57,930 nt of DNA from Planctomycetota bacterium (GTDB taxonomy: Bacteria > Planctomycetota > UBA1135 > GCA-002686595). Made by a program: the position numbers and the translations under genes. The stretch is taken from positions 1 through 57,930 of the forward strand of contig JAPKBR010000023.1 of NCBI GenBank assembly GCA_028823345.1, in the 5' to 3' direction. Position 1 is the stretch's first letter. The number at the start of each line of letters is the position of its first letter. A model generated the notes under the pieces. The model did no database searches. It worked only from the letters and a program-made list of their open reading frames with translations, and was not told the origin of the DNA. Positions 26,922-35,710 of this stretch are shown here, piece after piece.

Positions 26922-27905
26922 ATGGCATTCCTCAAGGCAACCCTGTTGATCGCAGCCCTCCAAGTACGGGTCCTGATCCAATCGATCCGTTTCGTCATCT
27001 GTGCTCTGGTGGCCCTTGTACCAGCGGGCATCGCCCTAGCTGCAGGAGGCACCACCGATACTGAGAAAATAGGGGCGGATCTCAGCATCATGTTGCTGCA
27101 ATTCGCCGCGCCCCTGGTGGGCTTGATCCTCGGCTCGGTGGTCATTGCCGAGGAAGTCGAGGGTCGCACGATTACGTTCTTCTTCACCCGCCCGCTTCAC
27201 CGCTCCGCCCTCTTTCTGGGGCGCTGGGCTGCGGTGGCTCTAGTGGGAGGCGTACTCATCGCCGTCTCCGCAGCGACCGTATCCTATGGCAGCAGCCACG
27301 CGACCTTCCGCGATCTGCAACCAGAACTTCATTGGGAGTTGCAAGCCGAAAGGGCCACGGGGTGGAAAACAACACAGACCGGTTCCCAATCGGTAGTTCG
27401 GTACCAGGACGAGTTCCGGGACAACCGCCGAAAACATGTCAGCCACCTGGAGCCGGGAGAAATAATCGAGCTCCCAATGGATAGAAGGGGGCGCCCCCAG
27501 CGCATTATAGCCACGGAGCGTAAGCCCCGGAATCTCGACCTTCCGGAGGGCTTTGCAGGACTGCTAATGTTGTCCGGCAGCCTCGGTGCGGCGATCTACA
27601 CCATCATCACCGCAGGACTCTCGATCTTCGTCAAACGCCCGATGATCCTCGGCTTGGCCTATGCGTTTGCGGTGGAAGGTTTGCTCGCCAACCTGCCAGG
27701 ATCGACCCAGGCGCTCTCGGTACAATTCTATCTGCGCTCGATTCTGATTGACCCGGAATCCCCCATGTGGAATCGTTGGAGTTCAATGGGTTCAGAGTTC
27801 CTTGAGCCCAGCCAGGCCATCTTGCGCCTCTCGGTTTTCGGGCTCATCCTGCTGATTGGCTGCTCTCGGGCCGTAGTGCGCAAACAGTTCCTGCTGACCA
27901 GCTAG
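26922..27905 (+). CDS. ABC-2-type exporter permease B with extracytoplasmic insert
   Basis: 327 residues. It has helices at the N-terminus, the ABC-2 motif 'AEEVEGRTITFFFTRPLHRS', then a hydrophilic stretch of about 90 residues rich in charged residues (about residues 125-210) before the remaining four helices. The insert, absent from permease A, probably forms an external domain. Begins 12 nt after ATPase B. With permease A it may form one asymmetric exporter. Confidence 0.83.
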   Translation: MAFLKATLLIAALQVRVLIQSIRFVICALVALVPAGIALAAGGTTDTEKIGADLSIMLLQFAAPLVGLILGSVVIAEEVEGRTITFFFTRPLHRSALFLGRWAAVALVGGVLIAVSAATVSYGSSHATFRDLQPELHWELQAERATGWKTTQTGSQSVVRYQDEFRDNRRKHVSHLEPGEIIELPMDRRGRPQRIIATERKPRNLDLPEGFAGLLMLSGSLGAAIYTIITAGLSIFVKRPMILGLAYAFAVEGLLANLPGSTQALSVQFYLRSILIDPESPMWNRWSSMGSEFLEPSQAILRLSVFGLILLIGCSRAVVRKQFLLTS

Positions 27906-28078
27906 GGCCGGCAGTCAGAGGACAGTCCGTAGCCGGTTGGGGACAGTGCCCCACCAGAACGACCCTCATCACGCTTGGTGTGCCCCTGGGGCCCTTGGCA
28001 CGGCATTCGCTATTGACTCCCCAGCGGACCCATCCGCCGCCGGGGGCCACCGGCCACACCCAACCCATCGAGCAAACT

Positions 28079-28504
28079 ATGAAGTCCATTTTCCGTATTG
28101 CCCTGCCCCTTGCCCTCTTGCTGGGAGTCAGCGCACCCCTCCACGCCCAATTCCGGGTAGGGCCATCGATCCGACAGGGAAGCCAGTCACGAATCAGTGC
28201 CAGCTACCAAAGCAACCACTTTGGCAACTCCTACAGAAGCGCTGGGGTGCGTATCGGCGATGGCTGCCAACCCCGCATTAGGATCCCCCGTCACCGTCAC
28301 CACTCAAGTTGCTATCAGCTACGACGCCAAAGGACCTGGGTTGCAGGCCACCAGCGGCTGGTCACGACCCCCGCCCAATATGGCTGGATTCGCACGAGTT
28401 GCGGGACCCGCTGGGGATTGATCGCAGCGGCTTCAAATAACTGGGTCCAGGACCCGGGTCGCTATATCTACCAAAACAAAAGGCGAAAGGTCTGCGGACA
28501 CTAG
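28079..28504 (+). CDS. Small secreted basic protein, unknown function
   Basis: 141 residues; clear Sec signal (MKSIFRIALPLALLLGVSAPLHAQ) and a mature region rich in Arg, His, Ser and Gln with four Cys. The later half has a 'TWVAGHQRLVTTPAQYGWI' and 'NNWVQDPGRYIYQNK' pattern resembling the W-V-x-G-H repeats of many planctomycete secreted proteins. No family name given. The stop TAG shares a CTAG palindrome with the end of the opposing MoaD-like frame. Confidence 0.5.
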   Translation: MKSIFRIALPLALLLGVSAPLHAQFRVGPSIRQGSQSRISASYQSNHFGNSYRSAGVRIGDGCQPRIRIPRHRHHSSCYQLRRQRTWVAGHQRLVTTPAQYGWIRTSCGTRWGLIAAASNNWVQDPGRYIYQNKRRKVCGH

Positions 28505-28685
28505 ACACCCGGGAGAGCCAGCATCACATAACTTCGGCGGCAGGGGAAACCTTGCCTCCGAGGCTTTCGTGTTGAATCCCATCGACCCAGATGCACATGC
28601 GTTCACGCATGCATCCGCGTTCAGCCACTACGCGAAAGGCCTGCGCGGTGTAGTCGGCCAAAGCCGCGAGCAATTGCACGATCAA
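28501..28685 (-). pseudogene. MoaD/ThiS-like remnant with apparent -1 frameshift
   Basis: A frame starting at TTG 28685, overlapping the BNR stop (TTGA), reads 'LLAALADYTAQAFRVVAERG' and then 'CMRERMCIWVDGIQ', resembling the helix and third strand of MoaD/ThiS proteins. It stops at a TGA (28524-28526) after 'PAAEVM'. Shifting by -1 there continues 'VMLALPGV' to the TAG at 28501-28503, the length and character of the last MoaD strand, though the final Gly-Gly is Gly-Val. The N-terminal two strands are missing. Small MoaD-like genes next to BNR proteins are, as I recall, common. Probably decayed; a sequencing error cannot be excluded. Confidence 0.4.
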
Positions 28686-29851
28686 GGGCGCACGCCGCTG
28701 ACTTCAAGCGAATAGATATGGGGCAAGTGCCGTGCGATTCCCTTCCAACTACGGCCTGCGTTGGTGGAAGCCCATATCTCTCCCCCCGTGTTGCCCAAAT
28801 AAACTCCCAAGGGGTCGTGACCGTCGTGGGCCATGCACTGGCGCTTGACCGTCCAATGAGCGTGCTCCTGGGGGAAACCCTTGTCAAGGCGCTTCCAACT
28901 CTTGCCTCGGTCGGTAGTGCGATAGACAGCCGGTTGCCCATGGGGTGAGGTCCGCGGCCAATCGTCGCCACTGTCCATGGGGAATACATATGCGCAATCC
29001 GCATTTTTGGGATGCAGCACAATGCCAAAGCCCACGTCTCCGATTTCTTTGGGCATGTTGCCCCCCACTCGATCCCACTGGCCATCTTCGCGATCCATGG
29101 CATAGATCCCGCAGTGATCTTGTAGCCAAAGGCGGTCGGGATTGGTCGGTGCCATCCCCATGCAGTGCGGGTCGTGCCCGTGGTCCGGATCCCCTGGAGT
29201 ACGGTCCATGTTGCACCCCTTGTTGAGGGGTGCCCAGGACCTACCCGTATCGACGCTTTCAAACACGCCGCCACTACTCATGCCCACGTACAGATGTCGC
29301 GGGTCACGTGGGTCCACCTGGATCGAGTGCAACTTTGGCCCATCGGGAGTTTGATCCTTATCCCCACCTGTCCAAAGGTCTAAGTCGGGATGATTGTTCA
29401 AGCCCTTGACTGACTTCCAGGTGCGGCCCCCATCTCGGGAACGGAACAGTCCCTGGGGACTGGTGCCCGCGTACCAACAGAGGGGTTCGTCCGAGTGACC
29501 GGGGGCCAACCAAAACGTGTGATTGACCGTGCGTTGCAGGAGCTCTTCGGGCGCGGCTTCAAATTCAGGGGGCTTAGTAGCTTCCTTCCAGTTTTTGCCC
29601 CCGTCCTCACTGCGAAAGATGGTCGGGCCAAGGTCCCTAGTGCGGGCGGCACACAGCAGGTAACCCTTGCGCCTGGGATCCTCCACTAGGTGGTGCACCA
29701 CACTGCCCAAAAACCAGGTGCTCATCACCTTCCATGTTTTCCGAGCAGCGTCACTCTTAATGCGAAAGGCTCCCTTCCGGGTGCCGACCAACAACTGGAC
29801 GGATCCTTTGCGGGTGCGGGGTACACGCAGCTTGTACTTGGCTTCGGTCAT
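28682..29851 (-). CDS. BNR/WD40-like beta-propeller protein (exo-alpha-sialidase-like fold)
   Basis: 389 residues with repeated Asp-box motifs S-x-D-x-G-x-x-W ('RSEDGGKNWKEA', 'RSRDGGRTWKSV', 'ESVDTGRSWAPL', 'RTTDRGKSWKRL', 'ASTNAGRSWKGI'), indicating a six- or seven-bladed propeller as in sialidases and VPS10-type proteins. There is no signal peptide, so it is probably cytoplasmic. The sialidase catalytic Arg triad is not evident, so enzymatic activity should not be assumed. ATG 29851 has TAAGAT 6 nt upstream (leaderless). Confidence 0.82.
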   Translation of the reverse strand: MTEAKYKLRVPRTRKGSVQLLVGTRKGAFRIKSDAARKTWKVMSTWFLGSVVHHLVEDPRRKGYLLCAARTRDLGPTIFRSEDGGKNWKEATKPPEFEAAPEELLQRTVNHTFWLAPGHSDEPLCWYAGTSPQGLFRSRDGGRTWKSVKGLNNHPDLDLWTGGDKDQTPDGPKLHSIQVDPRDPRHLYVGMSSGGVFESVDTGRSWAPLNKGCNMDRTPGDPDHGHDPHCMGMAPTNPDRLWLQDHCGIYAMDREDGQWDRVGGNMPKEIGDVGFGIVLHPKNADCAYVFPMDSGDDWPRTSPHGQPAVYRTTDRGKSWKRLDKGFPQEHAHWTVKRQCMAHDGHDPLGVYLGNTGGEIWASTNAGRSWKGIARHLPHIYSLEVSGVRP

Positions 29852-29857
29852 GTGGGG

Positions 29858-29863
29858 ATCTTA
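29858..29863 (-). promoter_or_regulatory. TANNNT -10 box, leaderless start of BNR gene
   Basis: TAAGAT on the minus strand, 6 nt before ATG 29851; no Shine-Dalgarno. Confidence 0.45.
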
Positions 29864-29917
29864 GCGCAGGCCCAGTCCCCTGCTTGGATTTCAGTTACTT
29901 TGCCGGAGCGACCCTGC

Positions 29918-31066
29918 TCACAGACGGCCCAATCGCTCAGCCGCCTCTTCGATGGATTCCATGGGCAGGGCGAAACACAAACGCACCAGCTGATCCCCTC
30001 CAGACCCCTGGTGGAAGGCTGATCCGGGCACCGTCGCAACCCCCGTGCGCTCCAGCAGCTCGACCGCACAGGCCATAGAATCCGGCTGACCCAGACGGGA
30101 AACATCGCTGAGCACATAGTACGCCCCCTCGGGCCGAATTGCAGGCAAGCCAGCTCGATCCAGGGCATCGCACAACAGACTGCGGCGGGCCGCGTACTGC
30201 TGGCGCTGCTCTTCAAAAAACGACGGGGGCAATTGGAAACCCGCGGCGACCCCGTGCTGCAGAGGGGTGGGCGCGCAGATGTAAAACAGATCGTGCACCA
30301 GGGTGATAGCCTTAGACAACTCAGGCGGAGCCACCGCATAACCGAGTCGCCAACCGGTGATGGCAAAGGTCTTCGAGAGCCCCATCAGAGTCACCGTCCG
30401 TTTGCCCAAGTCCCCCACAGTGGCCGGACTGATGTGCTCACGGCCGTCGTAACGAATCTCTTCGTAGATCTCATCTGTGATTACCAAGAGGTCAAACTCT
30501 TCGGCAACCCGGTCGACGATTTCCAATTCGTCCCGGGTCATCATGTGCCCGGTGGGGTTGCCGGGTGTGACCAATACCATGGCCCGGGTCTTGGGACTGA
30601 TTGCGGCCCGCAAGGTCTCTTCATTGAGGGCAAACCCAGGACCCTGGAGGGTCACCAACTCCGGTCGCAATCCGGCCACCTTGGCGGCGGCCAGGTGATA
30701 GCCGTAATAAGGCTCGAACAACAAGATCCCATCCCCCGGCTCCAGCAAGCCGTGGATCGTGGCGGTGAATGCCGCTGCGGTCCCCGAGGTCACTGTGATT
30801 TCGCACATGGGATCCGCATGAATATGATTCGACGCGAGCAACTTGGCGGCGATGAGCTCGCGCAGGGAGAGTTCGCCCTCGGGATAGGAATAGGCGTTGT
30901 GGTCCGCCTTCAGAGCCTCGCTTGCGGCGGCGATCACCACACTGGGGGTTGGCATTTGGCAAAGGCCCTGCCCTAAGTTGATTCCGCCCTGCTCGCTACA
31001 CAAGCGTGTCATGGTGCGGATCGGTGATTGGGCCAAGCCATCGAGTCGTCGGGATCGCGTTTTCAT
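29918..31066 (-). CDS. Class I/II PLP-dependent aminotransferase
   Basis: 382 residues. Shows 'EQGGINLGQGLCQMPTP', 'SYPEGELSLRELIAAKL', 'VLVTPGNPTGHMM', 'ITDEIYEEIRYDG' (Asp contacting the PLP ring) and the Schiff-base Lys in 'SKTFAITGWRLGY'. This is fold-type I, aspartate/kynurenine aminotransferase-like; the amino donor cannot be told. ATG 31066 lies 6 nt after a TAGGGT box. It is divergent from the large secreted protein. Confidence 0.93.
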   Translation of the reverse strand: MKTRSRRLDGLAQSPIRTMTRLCSEQGGINLGQGLCQMPTPSVVIAAASEALKADHNAYSYPEGELSLRELIAAKLLASNHIHADPMCEITVTSGTAAAFTATIHGLLEPGDGILLFEPYYGYHLAAAKVAGLRPELVTLQGPGFALNEETLRAAISPKTRAMVLVTPGNPTGHMMTRDELEIVDRVAEEFDLLVITDEIYEEIRYDGREHISPATVGDLGKRTVTLMGLSKTFAITGWRLGYAVAPPELSKAITLVHDLFYICAPTPLQHGVAAGFQLPPSFFEEQRQQYAARRSLLCDALDRAGLPAIRPEGAYYVLSDVSRLGQPDSMACAVELLERTGVATVPGSAFHQGSGGDQLVRLCFALPMESIEEAAERLGRL

Positions 31067-31072
31067 GGGGGA

Positions 31073-31078
31073 ACCCTA
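31073..31078 (-). promoter_or_regulatory. TANNNT -10 box, leaderless start of aminotransferase
   Basis: TAGGGT on the minus strand, 6 nt before ATG 31066. Confidence 0.45.
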
Positions 31079-31178
31079 ACCCGGGCCGCTGCCCAGGACC
31101 AGCCCGACTTACCGGCGAGAAATGGCGTTTTGAGGGGGCTTTGAACTTCCAAAGCACCATGGACTCAAGCCTCGGGGC

Positions 31179-31184
31179 TATCCT
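31179..31184 (+). promoter_or_regulatory. TANNNT -10 box, leaderless start of 883-aa protein
   Basis: TATCCT, 6 nt before ATG 31191; no Shine-Dalgarno. Confidence 0.45.
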
Positions 31185-31190
31185 GTTGGG

Positions 31191-33842
31191 ATGCAATTCC
31201 CCGGATTAGGGCTCCTGGCGGTTCCCCGCTGGATCGGTTGGGGCTTTGGCCTCATGCTGGCCTTCACCAACGGACAGGCTTCCCCGAGCCTCATCCTAGA
31301 AACCCTGCCTCTACAGGGCAGCGCCCCAAGGTCGGCCTTTGCAAGCTTCGAATTGGTTCTTCCCCAAGCGCGCAAGTTCGTCTTCCACGGCTGCCTGCCC
31401 GTGATCCAAAAAGATCTCGCATCAAGAAGGGCGGGGCACACGCCCTTTGCGGTGCGCCTGATGGGAACCAGCCTAGAGCCCGTGCCTGCTCAGATCGAGG
31501 TGGTTACCCGGGATGCCGCGGGCCAGCCGGCGGTGATCGAATTGCTTGCGCCCATCACCCTGCCAAGGGACATGGCCCCGGGGCGACGGGCCAAGTTCGA
31601 AGTGCTGACCGGAGACTTTGCTTTGCCAAACTCCATCACTCTAGAAACCAAGGTGAAAGGGCTTCTGAAAAACCCCAGCCAGGGCCCCAAACTGATTGGC
31701 TGGGATGCCATGGGCAATCGCTTCGAAGCGGACCTGTTGGGCCTCAGCCCTAGCGCAAGTTTTGGAAGTCGCCGCACCAACCGCAAGGGTCACGCCGCCA
31801 GAGGCTGGCGCACTGCTGCGGTCATGCAACTCGTGGAACCGGAATCCTCACAAAAATCCCCGGCCCTCCCAAACCTATTCGCCGTACACGCCTACTGGAC
31901 CTTATTAGCCGGTGACGACCGCATCAGTCTCGACCTGCGCATTCACAACGGGCTCGATCATGGAACGGCCCCCGCGAACGGGGACGAGCGCCCCTTGGGC
32001 ATTGCCTACTTCCAGGCCCTTGAATTGGATTTGCCCGCAGGGTGGGCCATCACACCTCTAGTGCGCGACCCCTGGTTTGGCCCCAATCGCGAAGAGGACC
32101 AACGGGTGCGCGTTCCACTTGTTCGCCGCCAAATGAACGGACGCTGTCATGTGATGCCGCCCCAGGGGCAGTTTATTCGGCGCCTCACCCTGCACCATCA
32201 GGCGGTCTCTATTCCGGCAGGTGGGCACCCGCTCATCGGCACCCTCGCCTTTTGTCGCCCCGCCGCGGGCCTCTCCAGTTGGTTTAGTAGCGTCTACCAA
32301 GCGTACTTCCCCCAGGCCGTCACCTTGCCCACCCTTCGGAAGTACCGCGCCCGCTCTGGTACGGGGGCAGGCCCCGCCGCCATTCGCGCGGACCTAGAAG
32401 CGAGTCGGGATCATCTTCTTCGCGCCCTTACCTCGGGCAAGGGGGATGGTCATTTGGTGGGCGAATGCATGGGATGGGCTCAACCCTGGTTCTATGCCTA
32501 CGCGGGCGCTGCAGGTGGCGCAGACATCACCTTCATCGAGGGACACCTGACCGCAGCGGGTGCATCCAGGGCGGGCTACGAGCGCTTGGCACTACTTCAT
32601 CGCATGAACACGGCGCGCCATCCGCGGGCTTTATGGAATCGTAAGGCAGAACCCCTTGGACCCGAATCATGGCTGGACCCTGAAGGGCGCGTATCTGTAT
32701 TGTTCCGCACCCATGCCCGCATGGCCCCACCGGGGCACAAACTTCCTTCTCTTGGCGGCCCCTCCCCCCATGCCTCGGTCAAGGTCGTGCACGCCAAAGG
32801 ATTGCGTCCGGCCTACGATTCAGGCTCGCCCCATAAAGACGGGGGCAGCCTCGGAAAGGGGGATGCTTCCATATGGAATTGGATGGCCCACGATGGGGAA
32901 CATCTGATCCGCTACACCAAGAACCCAAAGGCACTGGTCTGGCTTGGGAATGATCCCCTAGCGAAGGACGATTTAGTCCTGACCGGCGAACTCTTTCGCC
33001 TGATGGTCCATGAGCAAGTCTTGGCCCCGGATATTTGGGCAGGTGGCGAAAGCCTTGGTGAACTCCACGCACACGCCCTAGCCCATCCAGGTGAAGGGCT
33101 GCCCATCACCCGGGCCTACGCATGGGGTGTGGACACATTGGTCGCCTGCTATGCCCTGGGTTCCCGACGGGACCGTCAAGCCCTGCATCCCTGGCTGGAG
33201 AAGTTCGCCGAGACCCTGGTTCTCGCCGGGTTGCCCAACGGGGTTGTTTCCCGCCGGCACCACGAAACAATTCTCAAAGGCAACTACCAGGGCTGCCAGA
33301 CTTTCGAAGTCCTCTTTCTGCAACACGCCAGGCACAGCCTGATCGAATCGGTGTTTCCCAATCCCAATCGCGGAGTCGGGAATCACCTGCGAGACCAATA
33401 CAAAGCCATCGCCAGAACCCTGTTCAGCCCTCCGGTATGGGGTGAGGTTGGTGCCGGGAAGGGACTCAAGCAAGGCCCTTGGGGAAAATGGGCTCTTGCG
33501 CCCTTGGACCCCGAAACCGGGCCGCCTTACAGCGATGAGGAGCGCTGGGGTCGGGGCTATCTCCCCAAGGGTGGCACCGACGGCGGAGTGGAGCGCACTT
33601 ACTCTTGGGACACCTTGACCTATTGCATGCACCTAGCCCCGACCAAGCGGAATTCCCGCGGCCAATCCAATATCCTGACCCGCGAGTTCCTCCTGGGCCG
33701 GGCATTCCTGTTGGGCTCTGGAGCAGCCACCCGAGATGATATGGAGCGTCAATTACTCAACCGTGTGGCCAGCAACTCGGGGGATCACGGGGGGAACTAT
33801 GCAGCCTTTCTTGCCTTCCTTGAGGGGAGTGGCAGGCGCTAG
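31191..33842 (+). CDS. Large secreted protein of unknown family
   Basis: 883 residues. A hydrophobic N-terminus (to about residue 28) looks like a signal peptide. Residues about 35-400 appear beta-rich ('FASFELVLPQARKFVF', 'DDRISLDLRIHNGLDHG', 'LTLHHQAVSIPAGGHPL'). Residues about 400-880 are helical with conserved-looking aromatic and His motifs ('GWAQPWFYAYAGAAGG', 'HDGEHLIRYTKNPKALVWL', 'ELHAHALAHPGEGLPITRAY'), like an alpha/alpha-toroid. That two-part layout occurs in polysaccharide lyases and related glycan enzymes, but no catalytic signature was recognised, so no function is assigned. Confidence 0.7.
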   Translation: MQFPGLGLLAVPRWIGWGFGLMLAFTNGQASPSLILETLPLQGSAPRSAFASFELVLPQARKFVFHGCLPVIQKDLASRRAGHTPFAVRLMGTSLEPVPAQIEVVTRDAAGQPAVIELLAPITLPRDMAPGRRAKFEVLTGDFALPNSITLETKVKGLLKNPSQGPKLIGWDAMGNRFEADLLGLSPSASFGSRRTNRKGHAARGWRTAAVMQLVEPESSQKSPALPNLFAVHAYWTLLAGDDRISLDLRIHNGLDHGTAPANGDERPLGIAYFQALELDLPAGWAITPLVRDPWFGPNREEDQRVRVPLVRRQMNGRCHVMPPQGQFIRRLTLHHQAVSIPAGGHPLIGTLAFCRPAAGLSSWFSSVYQAYFPQAVTLPTLRKYRARSGTGAGPAAIRADLEASRDHLLRALTSGKGDGHLVGECMGWAQPWFYAYAGAAGGADITFIEGHLTAAGASRAGYERLALLHRMNTARHPRALWNRKAEPLGPESWLDPEGRVSVLFRTHARMAPPGHKLPSLGGPSPHASVKVVHAKGLRPAYDSGSPHKDGGSLGKGDASIWNWMAHDGEHLIRYTKNPKALVWLGNDPLAKDDLVLTGELFRLMVHEQVLAPDIWAGGESLGELHAHALAHPGEGLPITRAYAWGVDTLVACYALGSRRDRQALHPWLEKFAETLVLAGLPNGVVSRRHHETILKGNYQGCQTFEVLFLQHARHSLIESVFPNPNRGVGNHLRDQYKAIARTLFSPPVWGEVGAGKGLKQGPWGKWALAPLDPETGPPYSDEERWGRGYLPKGGTDGGVERTYSWDTLTYCMHLAPTKRNSRGQSNILTREFLLGRAFLLGSGAATRDDMERQLLNRVASNSGDHGGNYAAFLAFLEGSGRR

Positions 33843-34232
33843 AACAGGGAACCGAGGAAAACCGGCCATGGAGTGAGGCCGAAAAAGGCGTTTACTTAAC
33901 GCCCCAATGCGATGCACGAGGACCTGGCAACCTGGATTCCGTTTCCGGAATTGAGCCAAGTCGAACCTCGCTGGTCTCCCTCTGCCTTGAAAGAGGCTCA
34001 ACAGCCCAAGTGGGCGGACCCCATAAACCAGGTTCACCCCCCTCTCGCTGGCCTATTGGCGGTCTCCCACCCAAAGTGGGGCGCGAATCCCGCCCCAGCC
34101 ACGGTGGGAGTGCTTTTCGGGAACCTAACCTGTACGCAGTTCGTCTAGGGGCACAACTCCCCCACTCAGGGTAGGCTTATCCCTAGGAACAGTAATACCC
34201 CACCAATCTGGATATAGCCCCTCCCCCTCATC
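33843..34232 (+). other. 390-bp intergenic leader with several short inverted repeats
   Basis: No convincing gene. Contains GGCGTT-TACTT-AACGCC (33887-33903), CCCAC-CCAAA-GTGGG (34066-34080) and an overlapping alternative GGGGCG-N7-CGCCCC (34078-34096). Two similar strings, CCCAAGTGGGCGG near 34009 and CCCAAAGTGGGGCG near 34070, recur. No T-tract follows, so these are not ordinary terminators. A 78-codon frame here has no support. Confidence 0.4.
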
Positions 34233-35657
34233 ATGACTCCGAGACTATCCCGACCCTCCGGCCTATTCCGAAGCACCCGTTTCCTGGGCTTCACGGCCCT
34301 TGGCCTCGCCCTGACCACCACCCTCGGCTCCGCCCAGAATGTTCAGCGTCGTATGGGTGAGCCGGTCCCGGGCTTGAATCAGTTCCAGCGTGACCTTTTT
34401 GAAGCGGGCAAGGTGCTCTTTGCGGACAATCTTGACGTGCTCGATGGCCTCGGGCCGATCATGAACGACGTGTCCTGCGGTGCCTGCCACAACATCCCAG
34501 TCGTGGGCGGTTGGGGCACGAACTCAGTGACACGCTTCGGCAAGGCGGCCACCGGCAGTGCCCCCTTCGACCCCCTCGCGGCCCTGGGCGGAACCTTGCT
34601 CCAGTCCCAGACTATCGACCCTCCCTGCGCCGAAGTCGTCCCGCCCGAGGCGGATGTAGTTGCCCAGCGCATAACCCCCATCTGCTTTGGAGCTGGCCTG
34701 CTGGAAGCGATTCCCGAAGGCGCGATCCAACAAAACGAACTGGACCAACCGGGCTTCGGCTTGAACGGCGTGCGCCGCATGTTTGATCCCATCGAGGGAG
34801 GCCCCGCGAAGGCTTCGCGCTTCGGCTGGAAGGGCGGTCCCTCCACGGTGCTCAGCTTTTCGATCGATGCCTCCTTGATGGAAATGGGCATGACCAGTGT
34901 GTTTCTGCCAAACGAACAGGCCCCCAATGGAGACACGGCCCTACTCGCGCTCTGCGATGCGGTTGCCGACCCCGAAGACGGACCGGATGCCGCGGGCTTC
35001 ACCCGCATCGAACGCATCACCCACTTCCAAGCGATGTTGGCGGCCCCGCCCCAGACCCCTCGCAACGGAATGACCGGTCAACCGATCTTTGCTTCCATCG
35101 GCTGCGCAGATTGCCACCGGCCCCACTACATGACGGGACCACACGCGATTGGAGCCCTCTCGGGTCGCCACATCCGGCCCTACAGCGACTTCCTGATCCA
35201 CGACATGGGATCTGGCGGCGACGGTATCGTGGACGGTCCCGTGTCGGAAACCCAGCACATGACCCGGGCGCTTTGGGGATTGAACATGCGCACCTCACTG
35301 ATGCACGACGGTTCCGCCAGCGGCGGCACTTTTGCCCAGAATATCGACATGGCCATCAACATGCACGACGGCGAGGCAGCGGCTTCACGGATTGCCTACC
35401 AGGCCCTTCCCTTGGCGGACCAGAACGCAATAGCCAAGTTCCTGCGGAGCCTCGGCCAAGCGGAGTTTGACCTGGTAGATGAAGACCACGACGTGGATGA
35501 ATTCGACTGGTTCTTCTGCTTGCAGCAGTTCAACGGGCCCTTCCCTGCCGTGGCCCACACGGCCGACGACGTAGGCGCCCTCTGTGACCTTGACCAGGAC
35601 GGAGACTTCGACCTGGTTGAGTTCGGAGCCTTCCAACGCGCCTTTACAGGACAGTGA
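34233..35657 (+). CDS. Secreted di-haem oxidoreductase (DUF1111/DHOR) with C-terminal dockerin
   Basis: Signal peptide (to about residue 35), then two c-type haem motifs, C82-G-A-C85-H86 and C291-A-D-C294-H295, in the setting of DUF1111 di-haem 'thiol oxidoreductase-like' proteins ('GAGLLEAIPEGAI', 'YSDFLIHDMG', 'RTSLMHDGSA'). After residue 410 comes a two-repeat dockerin-like segment: 'DVDEFDWFFCLQQFNG' and 'DLDQDGDFDLVEFGAFQRAF'. Redox enzyme or electron carrier outside the cytoplasm. Followed with a 4-nt overlap (GTGA) or 53-nt gap by a cohesin-like protein. Haem and dockerin calls are strong; substrate unknown. Confidence 0.88.
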   Translation: MTPRLSRPSGLFRSTRFLGFTALGLALTTTLGSAQNVQRRMGEPVPGLNQFQRDLFEAGKVLFADNLDVLDGLGPIMNDVSCGACHNIPVVGGWGTNSVTRFGKAATGSAPFDPLAALGGTLLQSQTIDPPCAEVVPPEADVVAQRITPICFGAGLLEAIPEGAIQQNELDQPGFGLNGVRRMFDPIEGGPAKASRFGWKGGPSTVLSFSIDASLMEMGMTSVFLPNEQAPNGDTALLALCDAVADPEDGPDAAGFTRIERITHFQAMLAAPPQTPRNGMTGQPIFASIGCADCHRPHYMTGPHAIGALSGRHIRPYSDFLIHDMGSGGDGIVDGPVSETQHMTRALWGLNMRTSLMHDGSASGGTFAQNIDMAINMHDGEAAASRIAYQALPLADQNAIAKFLRSLGQAEFDLVDEDHDVDEFDWFFCLQQFNGPFPAVAHTADDVGALCDLDQDGDFDLVEFGAFQRAFTGQ

Positions 35658-35710
35658 ATCTCATGATTTCACACCAATCCAATCCTCAAGCATCCTCTTC
35701 CTTGAAACCC

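Noticed and set aside
27906-28078. Terminator hairpins after the ABC exporter
   Set aside because: Short GC stems (near 27936-27955 and 27979-28000) lack a following T-tract.
28682-29851. Calling the BNR protein a sialidase
   Set aside because: Asp boxes define the propeller only; the catalytic Arg triad and Tyr/Glu pair are not evident and there is no signal peptide.
33912-34148. 78-codon plus-strand frame in the intergenic leader
   Set aside because: No start signal or domain; region is rich in inverted repeats.
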